Below the pieces are notes generated by a model. It did no database searches. It saw nothing but the letters and a program-made list of their open reading frames with translations, and was not told the DNA's origin. Shown here piece by piece: positions 33,680-44,106 of a DNA stretch of 64,000 nucleotides. The first letter of the stretch is position 1, and every line of letters starts with the position of its first letter. The stretch covers positions 20,413,984 through 20,477,983 of the forward strand of contig CM067521.1 in NCBI GenBank assembly GCA_034509495.1. The letters are read 5' to 3'. A program made the translations under genes and the position numbers. The stretch comes from Acestrorhynchus altus (Eukaryota; Chordata; Actinopteri; Characiformes; Acestrorhynchidae).

Positions 33680-34865
33680 TCCCCACTCACAAGATTATCC
33701 ATTACTACTTAGAAGTGCTGAAGAAGACTCATTATCATCCTGTGACCCTCACTCTGATAATTGTGAAGTGTTTTGAGAGGTGGTTCTTCAGCATATCAAA
33801 GATCTCCCTCCAGACTTCGACCCCCACCAGGTTGCATATCACGCAAACAGATCTACAGAGGACACCATCGCCGTTGCTCTCCACTCAGTGCTGAGCCAAC
33901 TAGAGCAGCAGAAGAGCTACACCCAAATGCTCTTTGTGGATTATAGCTTTTAATAAAATCTTTCCAGACATTTTCATGATCAAACTGGACACCCTCGGCC
34001 TCCCACCCCTCATATGTGCCTGGATAATGAACTTTTTACCAACCAGGCCCAGACTGCGAGACTTGGCCCCCACCTCTCCTCTACTCGTCCGCTGAGCACC
34101 AGCTGTGTGCTGTACTGTCTCTACATCTACGACTGCAGTTCAGCCCACAACAACAACCTCATCGTCAAGTTTGCTGATGACACCACAGTGGTCAGACCCA
34201 TCTCAATGGGAGGAGACAGTCTACAGACAGGAGGTCCTGAAGCTGACAGCCTGGAGTTCAGAGGATAAACCTGGCTCAGATCACCAAGAAAACAAAGGAG
34301 ATCATTGTCAATTTCAGCAAGCACAGCACCAACCTAGCCCCCACTTTACACCGAGGGCAAGTGTGAGGAGCGGGTCCACACCTTCTGGTTTCTCAGCGTT
34401 CTCATTTCTGCTGACATCGACTGGAAAGATAAACGCACGACAGTCATCAAAAAGGCTCAGCAGTGGCTACACTTCCAGAGAATCCTTAGGAAGCACAACC
34501 TGGACTCCAACCTGCTGCTGACCTTCTATCGCTTGTCCGTCGAGAGCCTGCTGACATTCTTTATCACAGTATGGTACGGCAGCTGCACTGTGGCACACAG
34601 GGAGAGGCTTCAGAGAGTACTAAAGGCAGCACAGAAAATCATTGGTTGCTCTCTCCCCTCCCCGATGGACACATCACGCTGCCTCAGCAGAGCAAAAAAC
34701 ACCATCAAGGACAGCTCCCACCCTGGATTTGAACTGTTTGACTTGCTGCCCTCAGGGAAATGCTGCAGGTGCATCAGAACAAGGACATACAGATTCAAGA
34801 CCAGTTTTTCCCCGAAAGACATAACTACTCTGAGCTCACACATGCACTGATTTATAGTTGAACCT
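33680..34865 (+). pseudogene. Broken LINE reverse transcriptase, jockey superfamily
   Basis: A dead non-LTR retrotransposon ORF2 in which several plus-strand frames together trace a reverse transcriptase. In order: HPVTLTLIIVKCFER (the RPVxLTxxxxKxxER block), 'FVDYSF' near 33930 (domain A with its catalytic Asp), 'VKFADDTTVV' near 34170 (FADD catalytic box), LLTFFITVWYGSC and LPSGKCCR in the C-terminal tail (34533-34850). The 5' part of ORF2 and ORF1 are absent, and the stretch between domain A and the FADD box lacks about 60 residues including the PQG block. It fits the L2/CR1/Rex1 group. Frameshifts and stops make it inactive. Confidence 0.9.
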
Positions 34866-34975
34866 CCTGGACTTCTTAACCACCTATATTTAATATTACT
34901 GACAACACTGTTAAATTCCATTACTGTGCAATACCTGTATACTATGAATACCATTACTCTCACTGTCCAATTCCC

Positions 34976-34981
<6 letters not shown>

Positions 34982-35029
<48 letters not shown>
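34982..35029. repeat. (GT)n microsatellite
   Basis: About 24 units just past the 3' end of the LINE relic. Confidence 0.96.
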
Positions 35030-35034
<5 letters not shown>

Positions 35035-35061
35035 GTATTTATAAAGTACATATTCAATTGT

Positions 35062-35218
35062 AGGGGTGGCATGGTGGCGCAGTGAATAGCACTGTTGCCT
35101 CACAGCAAGAAGGACCTGGGTTCGATCCCTGGGTGGGGTGACCTGGGAAGCATGTTCTCCCCGTCCCCGTGTTCCTCCGGGTACTCCGGTTTCCCCCACA
35201 GTCCAAAGACATGCATGA

Positions 35219-35254
<36 letters not shown>

Positions 35255-35375
35255 ATGTGTGCGCCCTATGATGGATTAGCGCCCTGTGTAGGGTTGTTTC
35301 AGAGCGCTCAGAGTTACCGTCTCACCCGTGACCCTATTCAGGAATAAGCGGTTCAAAAAAGAATGAATGTATGAC
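35062..35375 (+). mobile_element. tRNA-derived SINE, DANA/Mermaid-like, near complete
   Basis: An A-box-like 'ggtggcgcagtgaatagc' at about 35073-35090 and a B box 'ggttcgatccc' at 35119-35129 form the tRNA-like head. Then come 'catgttctccccgt', 'ctccggtttcccccacag' and 'tccaaagacatgca', a (GT)n run at 35220-35253, and the tail 'gaccctattcaggaataagc' with 'gaatgaatg'. Order and motifs are those of DANA/Mermaid SINEs, transcribed by Pol III and copied by a partner LINE. It is the best copy in the window. Confidence 0.9.
35220..35253. repeat. (GT)n inside the SINE
   Basis: About 17 units within the SINE body, at the place where the family has a short GT-rich segment. Confidence 0.95.
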
Positions 35376-36034
35376 AATTCAATTGTAAAGAAATTGCCAA
35401 AATGATCTGCATGGACTTTATGGAGATCTTAAAAGAACGGGTAGATCTGTCTGATGCAGAGTTTCTCAGGTCTTAGTCATTCAGAAGTAAAATTTAGAAA
35501 TCCAGCTTCTGTTTGTTTGTGGTCCAGGCTGGAGTTTAGGATGAATGAAAATAGACTAAATATAGAGATTAAAACAGTGTATTTTTCATCCCATCTTTCC
35601 TCCTGTCCTATCATCTTTTCAAAACTGAATGTGGAAAAAAACAGGGGGAAAAAAAACAACAAACACCAAAGTTGTGTGATGAGCAGTCAACAAAACATCC
35701 AAAACATCTCTGCTCCAGTGATAATTAGGAGTTTCACATGAGCTGCAGTCATTTGTCTGTTCTTCTTTATGATGTTCCATTACCTAACACTTCCTGTTTA
35801 GCTAGGTGAGCCCAAGAACTAACAGTCTGTCAGGCAAGTCAGTATCACCTACCACAGTCCATTAGAACTCACATCTGCTCTGAGCTCCAACCAGAGTCCA
35901 CCTCCCTCATTACCCAACCCTGAGAGCAGTTCTAAGAAAAGTAGACTTTGTCAGAGGAAAGTCCTTCTTGGAAATGTTCAAACAGGTTAGAGAGGGAGGG
36001 TGAGCACTGGCAGTCTGGTAGTGGATCAACAGCT
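35376..36034. other. Anonymous sequence, no gene seen
   Basis: Short frames only, with an A-rich run at 35633-35660. Confidence 0.4.

Positions 36035-36121
<87 letters not shown>
36035..36121. repeat. (GT)n then (GA)n microsatellite
   Basis: About 38 GT units followed by five GA units. Confidence 0.97.
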
Positions 36122-36122
<1 letters not shown>

Positions 36123-36530
36123 TTTTTAAACATTATATGTTTAAAATATTGTGATATTTTTATTTTAAAAATATATTTAAATAGATTTTAAACATGTATT
36201 TGCTATATATGAACTTAGCTAATAAATATATCAGATCAAATATGTTTTAAAATTCATTTCTAGTAGTTCTCAGTTTAAAAAACAGTATAAATCAAATTAC
36301 CCATCCTGTGTATCTGTACCTATGATACTAGTTTTTGCCATTTGATACTTAAAATATGCTATATTTTTATGTTTCTTGTGTTTAATACAGTATTTTCCCA
36401 AGCATGCCAAAATAAATGTATTTCAAATTAAACTGGTATATAGGTATAGGCAGTACATTATGGACATTTGGACTGAAATGTAATATACTTGAAATGTATT
36501 TCAAGCGTATAAATATACAGCTGCATGTTT
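36122..36530. other. AT-rich stretch
   Basis: About 400 bp very rich in A and T, with mirrored words such as 'tttaaaatattgtg' and 'attttaaaaatatattt'. No element ends or frames recognised. Confidence 0.6.
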
Positions 36531-36962
36531 TCCCATATGATGAGTATTTCTCCTTACTTCAAATATAGGCCATAAGGCAGGACATACTTGGTGCCTGAAG
36601 TTTGCTTTTTTAATTTAGCATTCGAGTGATCGCTGACAGCAGTTCAGTGTAGCTGTGTATTCGAGATAACTCGACACAGTCTGAGTAAAACTCAATTTAA
36701 GTGTATAAAGTTCTTCTGGTCTTGTCCAAGCCAAGATGCAGAACTGTACACTTCACAAAGCAGCGCTTTATTGTTATGTTTCAATTCATGCAGCCTATTA
36801 AAAAATCCAAACCAGAACAGATGCTGCTTGGACACTTAAATGCTTTCCATCTGTGTGGTCCATTCAAATGTGGTCCTGCTTAACAGTGTCATGCTTGGGG
36901 GCCAGTGTTTTAAATCAGTGTTTTTCAGTGGATCTGTGAGGTTAATGCAGCTATCACGTAAT

Positions 36963-37260
36963 GGACGGCCGTGGCCCCGTGACCTAGAAATTACGACAAC
37001 TTGACCTGGCTGGAGGCCTTGTAACTGGGGAAGGTTGCCAGTTCAATTCCCAGAACTGGCAGGACATGACTGAAGTGCCCTTGAGCAAGACACTTATCTC
37101 CCCAATTGCTCACTACTCAGGGCACGTGTGCTCACTACCCCCTAGTGCTTACATTCACTAGTGTGTATGTGTGTGTTTGACTGCATGGATGGGTTAAATG
37201 AGGAGAACCAATTTCCCAGTATGCAAGAACAGTGGGTCTAACCTACCTACAGTAGCTCTA
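36963..37260 (+). mobile_element. tRNA-derived SINE, second family, long copy
   Basis: After the head 'ggccgtggccccgtgacc', the B box 'gttcaattcccagaactgg' and 'caggacatgactgaagtgcc' follow, then 'cacgtgtgctcactacccc' and the 3' part 'gcatggatgggttaaatg'. It is the longest 3' end of the family seen here. A segment between A and B boxes is out of line with other copies. Confidence 0.85.
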
Positions 37261-37265
37261 TGGTT

Positions 37266-37680
37266 AATATGTCCAAATGTTTGTGGACATCCCTTCTAAT
37301 GAATGAATTCAGCTACTTGAAGTTGTACCCATTGCTGACACGGATGTGCAAATGCACAGACAGCCTGTCTAGTCCATGTAGAGAAGTACTTCCAATAGAA
37401 TAGGAATCTCTGGAGCAGATGACATTGGCACTACAATGCCTAATGCGAGGTGCGGGTTGGAGGGGTTTAAATTCCCCCAGCATTGAGCTGTGGGGCAGTG
37501 GAACTATGTTCTCTGGAATGATGATGCTCCATCCATTGATGAGTTGGGGGGTTGGGGATGAGGGGGGGGTGGCGATCATCCAACATCCTGACCTCACTCA
37601 CACTGTTGTTTCTGAATGCGATCAATCATATCCTCTTAGCAGTGCTCCAAAATCTCCTTTCCAGACAGACAAAGCCAGAT
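37266..37680 (+). mobile_element. FM element copy 7
   Basis: The left end 'atgtccaaatgtttgtggac' is intact, followed by 'cccttctaatgaatgaattc', 'gacacggatgtgcaaatgc', 'ccaatagaataggaatctct', 'agcattgagctgtgggg' and 'gcgatcatccaacatcctga'. The right end is lost after 'gctccaaaatctcctttcc'. It faces the minus-strand copy 8. Confidence 0.9.
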
Positions 37681-37933
37681 GTCTTATATGATTGACTACA
37701 TTTCTGCGGTATAAATTATGTTTGGATGTAATTTTGCAGAGTGATGTCTTGTAAGCTACATGCACAGCATGTCACTTCTCAGTACACTGCGTCATGCAAC
37801 AACCTCCCGCACTCTTCATGTTGAAAGACATCATACAGCTGGTCAGATGTCACACTATTGTTACTGAAGCAAGCAGACCATATGACACGGTTTACGGTAT
37901 CTAAAGCTTCTTCACACAGTCCTGCAAGCTACA

Positions 37934-38302
37934 CTATATGAAAGTGTTGGGACAAAAGTGTTGGGACACCTTCTCCTTCATTGTTTCATGAAACCAAGAG
38001 ATTATCCTGCTTTTGTTGGAGTCTGTACTGTTCAGGGAAGGCTTTCCTCTAGATTTTGAAGCATTGCTGTGAGGATCTCATTGGCATTGCATTGTGAGGA
38101 TGATCACCTCATCCCCAACTCATCCCCAAAAGAATTCCAGAGAACACAGTTCTGCTGCTCCACAGCTCCTGGCATTAGGCATGGTACCAACAGGTTCATG
38201 TTTATCTGATCCAAAGAGTTCTATTGACAATACTTCTATACAGGGACTGGACTTTTGCACATCTGTATTGACAATGGGTGCAATTTTAAAGAGCTGAATA
38301 GC
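37934..38302 (-). mobile_element. FM element copy 8
   Basis: The terminus 'acactatatgaaagtgttgg' appears partly duplicated ('gtgttgggacaaaagtgttggg'). The interior follows the standard order on the minus strand: 'ttttgaagcattgctgtgag', 'catcaccccaac'-type words, 'ctggcattaggcatggtacc' and 'agggactggacttttgcac'. It ends at an L2 tail. Confidence 0.88.
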
Positions 38303-38440
38303 TTTATGGCATTTAGCAGATGCCACTTACAAAAGTGCTTTGCTGTTCACTCGGAAAATATCCTTAGCTAGTAGAAAAGGCTAGAATCTAGAGATCCCTC
38401 ATGCTTAGGTCATGTTCACAACCCTATTGACATACAGAAT
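38303..38440 (-). mobile_element. L2-type 3' tail fragment
   Basis: It matches the nested insertion at 24490-24705 ('agtgctttgctgttcact', 'gaaaatatccttagctagta'). The ATGTAA end is missing and no clear target-site duplication is visible. It abuts FM copy 8. Confidence 0.75.
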
Positions 38441-38731
38441 AATGCATTTGCTCTATGTAGTCTACGTCCCAGTGTAGGACCATCTGAACCTCTGCTCTGA
38501 AATGATTACTAAGCATAATAAGACATTTTATCAACAGTTGGAGTGTACAGCACATGTGTTAGAGACATGGCCCTCTGCCATCACACTGTTTCCACAGTTC
38601 TGACTCTGTTTAGACTGAAGCTGGTGTAAGTCATGCCTTCATGCTGATCTGAGGCCAGCTTTGATTTTTCTAAGAAGAGGAAAGGTCAGGATTGTGTGGT
38701 GAAACAAGGTATTAGTTCAGAGGGTACACAA

Positions 38732-39240
38732 GGTACATTGTATGGAGAAAAATATTGGGACACCTGTTGATTAACTGTTCATTTTCTTAAAACGAGTTTA
38801 TCCTTCTTTGGTTGGAGTAACTGCTGGTACTGGGGAGACATTGTACTAGAGTTTGGAGCATTGCTATGAGGATTTGATTGCATTAGTGAGGTCAGAAGAG
38901 GCCACTTCATCCCCAATTCCCCAGCTCATCCCAAAAGTATTGGATGGAGCACCATCCCTGCAGAGAACATAGTTTCACTGCTCCACAGCTGAATGCTGAG
39001 AGGCTTTGTACCCATATATCCCCTGTCTGGCATTAGGTATGTTGCCAAAAGGTTCATCTGCTCAAGAGAGTCCTATTCTATTCGATCCTGCTTTTGTTGG
39101 AGAAACTGTCTCTACTGTCTGAGGCTGAAGGCTTTCTTCCAAAATCTGGAGAACTGCTGTGATGATTTGTATTCAGCCATAAGCATGTTAGTGAGGTCAG
39201 GATGTTAAATGATCACCACCCCACCTCATCCCCAAGTCCC
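38732..39240 (-). mobile_element. FM copies 9 and 10, fused
   Basis: The first runs from a decayed 'tggagaaaaatattgggac' terminus to 'agagtcctattctattcgat' at about 39085. There the sequence jumps back to 'cctgcttttgttggagaaac' and repeats the FM middle up to 'ccccaagtcccc'. Two partial copies in the same orientation have thus been joined by unequal exchange or insertion. Confidence 0.8.
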
Positions 39241-39400
39241 CTGCTTCAATTCAGTTGTGTGTTCACTGCCATTGCTGAGTTAAAAGTGGAGGTTGTTGGG
39301 TTAAATGCAGAGATCCTCCTCAGTCAGCCAGATTCCTTTGGTGATTGCGTGCATACACATCACCAAGACAATGTGGCCTCTAATTTTTATAGCATTTTAT
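39241..39400. mobile_element. Possible SINE tail, second family
   Basis: Only 'gtgtgttcactgccattgct' and 'gttgggttaaatgcagag' recall the 3' part of the SINE at 36963. It is weak. Confidence 0.35.
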
Positions 39401-39784
39401 TTGTGTAATAGAAGTGGTCAATTTAAACCAGTGACTCTTAGGCACGACACTGGAGGACAGGACAGAATTTGAGTGGTCCGCTAAGACTGGGAGCATTTGA
39501 GTCATCAGCAGCTTGGACAATGTTCTGTTCTGTTCTTTTCTGGTACAGTTTGGTTAGGAATTCTTTTAGTGAATGCCAGAAAAGAATATTTGGTGTGCAT
39601 TGTCATGCAAACATGAGGAGTAAACCTAGTAAGGAGTGCTTTGTGCAGTGCACTGGTTGTGTGTCCTGGCTTGGCTGGAGCATTTTCCCCTAAAAGATAT
39701 GTGTCATTTTCACCCCAAATTTAGACCCTGTTTCCAGCAAATGTCCATTCTTAAAAAGCTCAAGCAGCCATGCTATAGCTTCCC

Positions 39785-40420
39785 AGAACATAGTGGATCT
39801 GGGTATCAAACCCACAACCCTGTGATAAACAATCAGCCAGCCCTGCCCCACATATGCCAGATTACAGAGGGTTAAACATGCCACAGTGCTCAACAGTGGT
39901 GGCTTAGTGGAACTGGGAATCAAACCTACAACCCCATATATCCCATCTTACAGAGGGTCAGCCATGCCACAGTGCCCAACAGTAGCAGCTTAGTGGACCT
40001 AGGAATCAAACCCACAACCCTGTGATAAACAATGAGCCACCCCCACCCCACATATCCAAACAGAGGCAGCTTAGTGGACCTAGGAATCAAACCTACAACC
40101 CTGTGTAATCCAGTGTTCGACTCACTAAGCTATCTCGCCAACACGGTACCTCATATACTTGCTTAGAAAGAGTCAGCCATTGGCAGAGAACCTGGGTATT
40201 GAACCCACAATCAATTACCCAGTACTCTGAGCCACTATTGCCCCACACATCCCAGCTTACAAAGGGTTGGCCATGTTTTAGTGCTCCTGCAGAAGAGAGG
40301 GCTATGTACCCTTCTTAAGGGACCAATAGAGGCAGTGTAGTAGCCCTGGAACTCGAACCTACCACCTTGTGATCAATTACCTAGCACTCTCATTACTAGG
40401 CAGGTTCACTGGACAAGTAA
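39785..40420 (-). repeat. Tandem array of six tRNA-like units
   Basis: Six copies of a B-box-like block (complement of 'gggaatcaaacccacaac' and variants) occur at 39801, 39914, 40001, 40082, 40193 and 40347. Many are followed by 'cctgtgataaacaatgagcc' or 'gatcaattacc' and preceded by 'cagcttagtgg' or 'agtgctcaacagt'. Spacing is about 80-155 bp. On the minus strand each unit reads like a tRNA 3' half with a T-arm, and some keep an anticodon-side 'ccactaagctg'-type stem. No unit folds convincingly as a whole tRNA by eye. Most likely a tRNA-derived repeat amplified in tandem. Confidence 0.7.
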
Positions 40421-40931
40421 TGACTTCAAACACAAAATCACAAATATGTCAGATATGTTCATTAGATGACAATGGACATCATAATGTTGCTGACTGAGGA
40501 TGTGGAAAATATTAATATAGTACGGTTGAAAAATATACATTTAGAATTTTACATCATTTAAAGTCTTTGGTTACCTCCGGATAAATTACACTTTTATTCA
40601 ACTTTCATAATTATTATAAAGTTATAAGATAAGTTAGTTTAAGTTAGTCAGTCCTGGCTGCCCTAAACTGGACGGCCATGAGCACCTCATCTCAGTCAGA
40701 GTTCACTGGGTTATGTAAGCAAACCACTGGAACAGTATCCCTGACGCAGCTGCAGTAGCAGGATGTTATCAGCTGGAAAGAGACCAATGACCTTTCAATT
40801 CAAGCTCCATGTTCATGTTTCAGTGACTTTAAGAAATAAGATTTCATCCACATCAGCCTACACACTCTACACATCTGCACAATTCAGCCAGGCAAGGAAA
40901 TGCCCAGACATGAAAGGAGTAGAGAGAAAGA

Positions 40932-40933
<2 letters not shown>
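40421..40933. other. Anonymous sequence, no gene seen
   Basis: AT-rich in the middle; no recognised repeat. Confidence 0.4.
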
Positions 40934-40992
<59 letters not shown>

Positions 40993-41016
40993 CGTGTGTG
41001 TGCGTGCGTGTGTGTG
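40934..41016. repeat. (TG)n microsatellite with CG variants
   Basis: About 28 pure TG units followed by 'tgcgtgcg' variants on the right. Frames of VCVC residues across it are not genes. Confidence 0.97.
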
Positions 41017-41689
41017 GTGCTTTCTAATCATAAACAAGGAGCACTGCTTCCTCAAGAGCTCCACAGCACATCTGGAACTGTGTCTGACTCTCCAATTCAA
41101 CTTCCACTTTGTGACCTCCGCTCAGAGATGTGGAACCGTGGAAACAGGAGAAATAAGAGCAGGGCCGAAGAAAAGAACTTAAAGTCGGGGGAGAATTTGA
41201 TATCGCCGGTGTTGTTTGAAGATGTAATCTGATTTTCATTCATTGGGCAGGATGGGAGGGTGCCAGCTGTCCACCCCCCAGAGACTAGACATCACGCTCC
41301 ATATCAGCGTCCATCATGACTCTACCATAAACACTGAAGGACAGAACGTAATCTACAGCTTTGGCTGATTCTCAGAGATATAGGAACTTCAGCGAATCAA
41401 TGAATTTTGCTAGGCTAAACCACTAATGGGTTCTTTCATAGCTACGGTTGCTAGGTTGGATAGCTTTATGGAAGTTTGATTGAAACCATAACTTAACATA
41501 CACATAAATATGGCATTTTAAATGGAGGCATTGCCATTTATTGCTGAATTTAACCCAAAATAACATTTATACGTATAACATTTATACGTGGTGGTTACGT
41601 TTTATATTATATATGATTATGTTTACAACAATAATGTATTACAGCTATGCAAAATAATATAGTGTCTCTCACTATGGCATGGTGTGTAA
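41017..41689. other. Anonymous sequence, no gene seen
   Basis: No repeat or coding feature recognised. Confidence 0.4.
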
Positions 41690-42130
41690 TGCAACGTGTC
41701 AGTCATCTCTGCATGGAGTTATAGAGGTTCCTAATGGTGTCCTACAATAATTAATTCCATGCATCTTAAAAAAGCTCTCTCAGTTCCTGCAGATCGTGTG
41801 ATAGGGCTGCATAGTTGATAGTGCACTCAGTAGCATCCCACACATTTTCAATGGGATAGGTCTGGTGATGCAATTGGTCATGGCATAGTGTATACGTCTT
41901 CAAGGCGAGCTCTTGAGACAGCAGCAGTATATGGATAAGCATTGTCCAGTTGGAATAGAGCACTAGAGTGTACATTCAGTAAAGGTAGGGCTACTGGTGG
42001 CTGGACCATATTAACATAATGTTGGGCTGTCAACGTGCCTGTAATGAAGACCGAAGATCTGGAAACGTACGGAATTGCACCCTACAGCATGACACCAGGC
42101 CTTTGGGACTTTGAGCTTGGTGCTGACCAT
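41690..42130 (-). pseudogene. Tc1-like transposase relic, catalytic half
   Basis: On the minus strand the DNA reads a fragmented DDE transposase: GVMLWGAIPYVSRSS-like words near 42110, ITGTLTAQHYVN and VALPLLN near 42000, FQLDNAYPYTAA near 41935 (the 'DNARPH' motif with the second catalytic Asp) and HQTYPIENVWD near 41850 (the SPIEHLWD block). Stops and frameshifts interrupt it, and the DNA-binding domain is absent. The same subfamily occurs at 63300-63600. Confidence 0.85.
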
Positions 42131-42824
42131 GGTGCCTCCATACACAGCATCTTTTTCTTACCCAACATTACTTTACAAATTACAAAATATATTGAGCGAT
42201 TGGTAGCTAGCTCTGCCCCATAAGCCCACACTTGGAGACAGAGAGTGGAGGAGATGAAGGAAGATAAGATAAGGAAAGGAAACAAGGAAGGGAAATAAAG
42301 GGAAGTGAATTTGGGGGTTGTGAGAAGCAACACAATAAGGCCTATACTGAAGGCAAAGCCATTTTTCAGGCCAATTACTGTGAAGTTCCTGAGTGATGGG
42401 CTCTTCTAAAGTGTGTTTGGGAAAGTACTTGGAAAACAGGAATAGGAAAACAGAGGATGAAGTATGAAGCCGACTGCACAGCTGTATCTAGTCTTTTGAA
42501 GGGCACGGCTGTTTAACAATCATTTGCTGCTCTCCAGCAAATCCCCTCTGGCCACCATGGGCTTATTCTAAACACTGCTGGGTCTCTCCCTGAGAAAGTC
42601 ATAATACATCTCTTTCTCTCCTGTCTTTCCTCTGGACCACGGCCAAACCCTGCCTTGACTGTGTAGCCACATGCCATGTTTTGGTGAGATTTGAAATGCA
42701 AAAAGCTTGTATCTAAGGGTTTCTCTTCAGGTCTTATAGAAGGAGCTGTGTTGATAGCACGTGGAAGACCAACAGCAATCAAAGATCATAACGATTTTGG
42801 TTCTCTTGTGTATTAACGACTGGC
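42131..42824. other. Anonymous sequence, purine-rich in part
   Basis: A purine-rich stretch of 'gga' and 'aag' words lies at 42237-42305. No repeat family or gene recognised. Confidence 0.4.
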
Positions 42825-42905
42825 TCCACATCCAGAAAGAACCTTTAATTGCATTCAACTCAGTTTTTCAAGTAACCCAAATGGTTCTTATATAGCACTC
42901 AATAT
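42825..42905. mobile_element. 'agaacc/ggttct' MITE fragment
   Basis: It contains 'ccagaaagaacctttaatt' and 'aaatggttcttatatagcac'. It is short. Confidence 0.4.
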
Positions 42906-43182
42906 ACAGATGTATTCGTGCTGGAGATTACTGTAATGGGAACGTCGGAAAAGGAGCAGCAGAAAACCAATATTTTATCCATTATCTCTGGCCTCAAAAC
43001 CACACACACTATGTCACATAGCTTATGTTCTCTGTCCAAACCCAACCAGGGTGTCAGGCAGGATTAAAGGGGATGGGGGTTTTCACTTTAAATAGGAAAT
43101 GTAAATCAAGCACGTCAGAGTATTAAGGCTGTGCACTCAGTAGTGTCAGGAAATGTAAAGCAACCGAAGCCTGCAAAAAGAT

Positions 43183-43430
43183 ACACTAGACAGAAGTATT
43201 GGGATACATGCTCATTCATTGTTTCTTCTGAAATCATGTTAGTGAGGTCTGGGTGTTGGGTGATCACCAACCTACATCATCCCCAACTCCCCAACTCATC
43301 CCAAGAGTATTGGATGGAGCACCATGATGACAACCCAGTTCAACAGTACTGGGGGATTTACATGTACTTTATACCCCTCTAGTCCATGCCTGGCATTAGG
43401 AATGGTGCCATTACATTCATAGAACCCTAA
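43183..43430 (-). mobile_element. FM element copy 11, internally deleted
   Basis: The terminus 'acactagacagaagtattgg' is followed by 'gctcattcattgtttcttct', then directly by 'gtgaggtctgggtgttggg', skipping about 100 bp of the usual interior, and 'gtattggatggagcaccatg' to 'gcctggcattaggaatgg'. Confidence 0.87.
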
Positions 43431-43534
43431 CTGCCAATTTAATGAAACTAACATCAAAGTGAGTGAAATTTGGAGTTGATGTTTTGGAAGTGGGAAAAAT
43501 GGGCAAGCATAAGAATTTGAGACAGTTTGACACC

Positions 43535-43823
43535 TTGTCTACACGACGTTAGAACATCTTCAAGACATCTGGCAACTCATGTGGAGAGTTCCCAGTATGT
43601 AGTGGTCAGTATCAAAACTGGTCCAAGAAAGGACAAACTATGAATCGGTGACAGGGTCATGGGCCCCTGACATCCTGACTTATAGAACTTCAAAGATTTG
43701 CTGCTAATGTGAGTCTAGATGCCAGAGTCGAAACCTCGAAAGGTCTGATCTGTTGTGGTGGCACAAGGGGGACCTACTCAATATCATGTGAGTGGTGCTA
43801 ATGTTATGGCTGATTAGTGTATA
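43535..43823 (+). mobile_element. Tc1-like relic of the 'gctgatcagtgta' family
   Basis: It contains 'tagtggtcagtatc', 'gtccaagaaaggacaaac' and 'gacagggtcatgggc', then after a gap 'tggtggcacaagggggacc' and the terminus 'aatgttatggctgattagtg'. This is the other strand of the family seen at 29790. The large middle of the transposase is missing. Confidence 0.8.
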
Positions 43824-44067
43824 TCTATTGAGGCCAGCCATGCATTAGAACCAGAACAACTCATTATACCATGTAGGTTGAGCAGTAGCCCCCTATAAAT
43901 GGATGAAAGGTACTTCAAATAGATTCTTCCTGAGATAAGCAGATGTGGACTGGAGATGTTTTTCGTTCTCAAAGCTGCACCTGAAGTCAATGGAAAAAAA
44001 AATCTAATAATGCCTCAAATCATGTTCATCTGTGTTCCATTTGCTCTAATGAGTCATATTGATTGAA

Positions 44068-44106
<39 letters not shown>

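Noticed and set aside
35062..35140. Functional tRNA gene
   Set aside because: The A and B boxes belong to a SINE head followed by SINE body and tail; no complete cloverleaf.
36963..37060. Functional tRNA gene
   Set aside because: The second SINE family also has a B box, but the tRNA-like part is disrupted and other copies show the same tail.
39785..40420. CRISPR array
   Set aside because: Repeat blocks are degenerate, spacings vary from about 80 to 155 bp, and the context is vertebrate.
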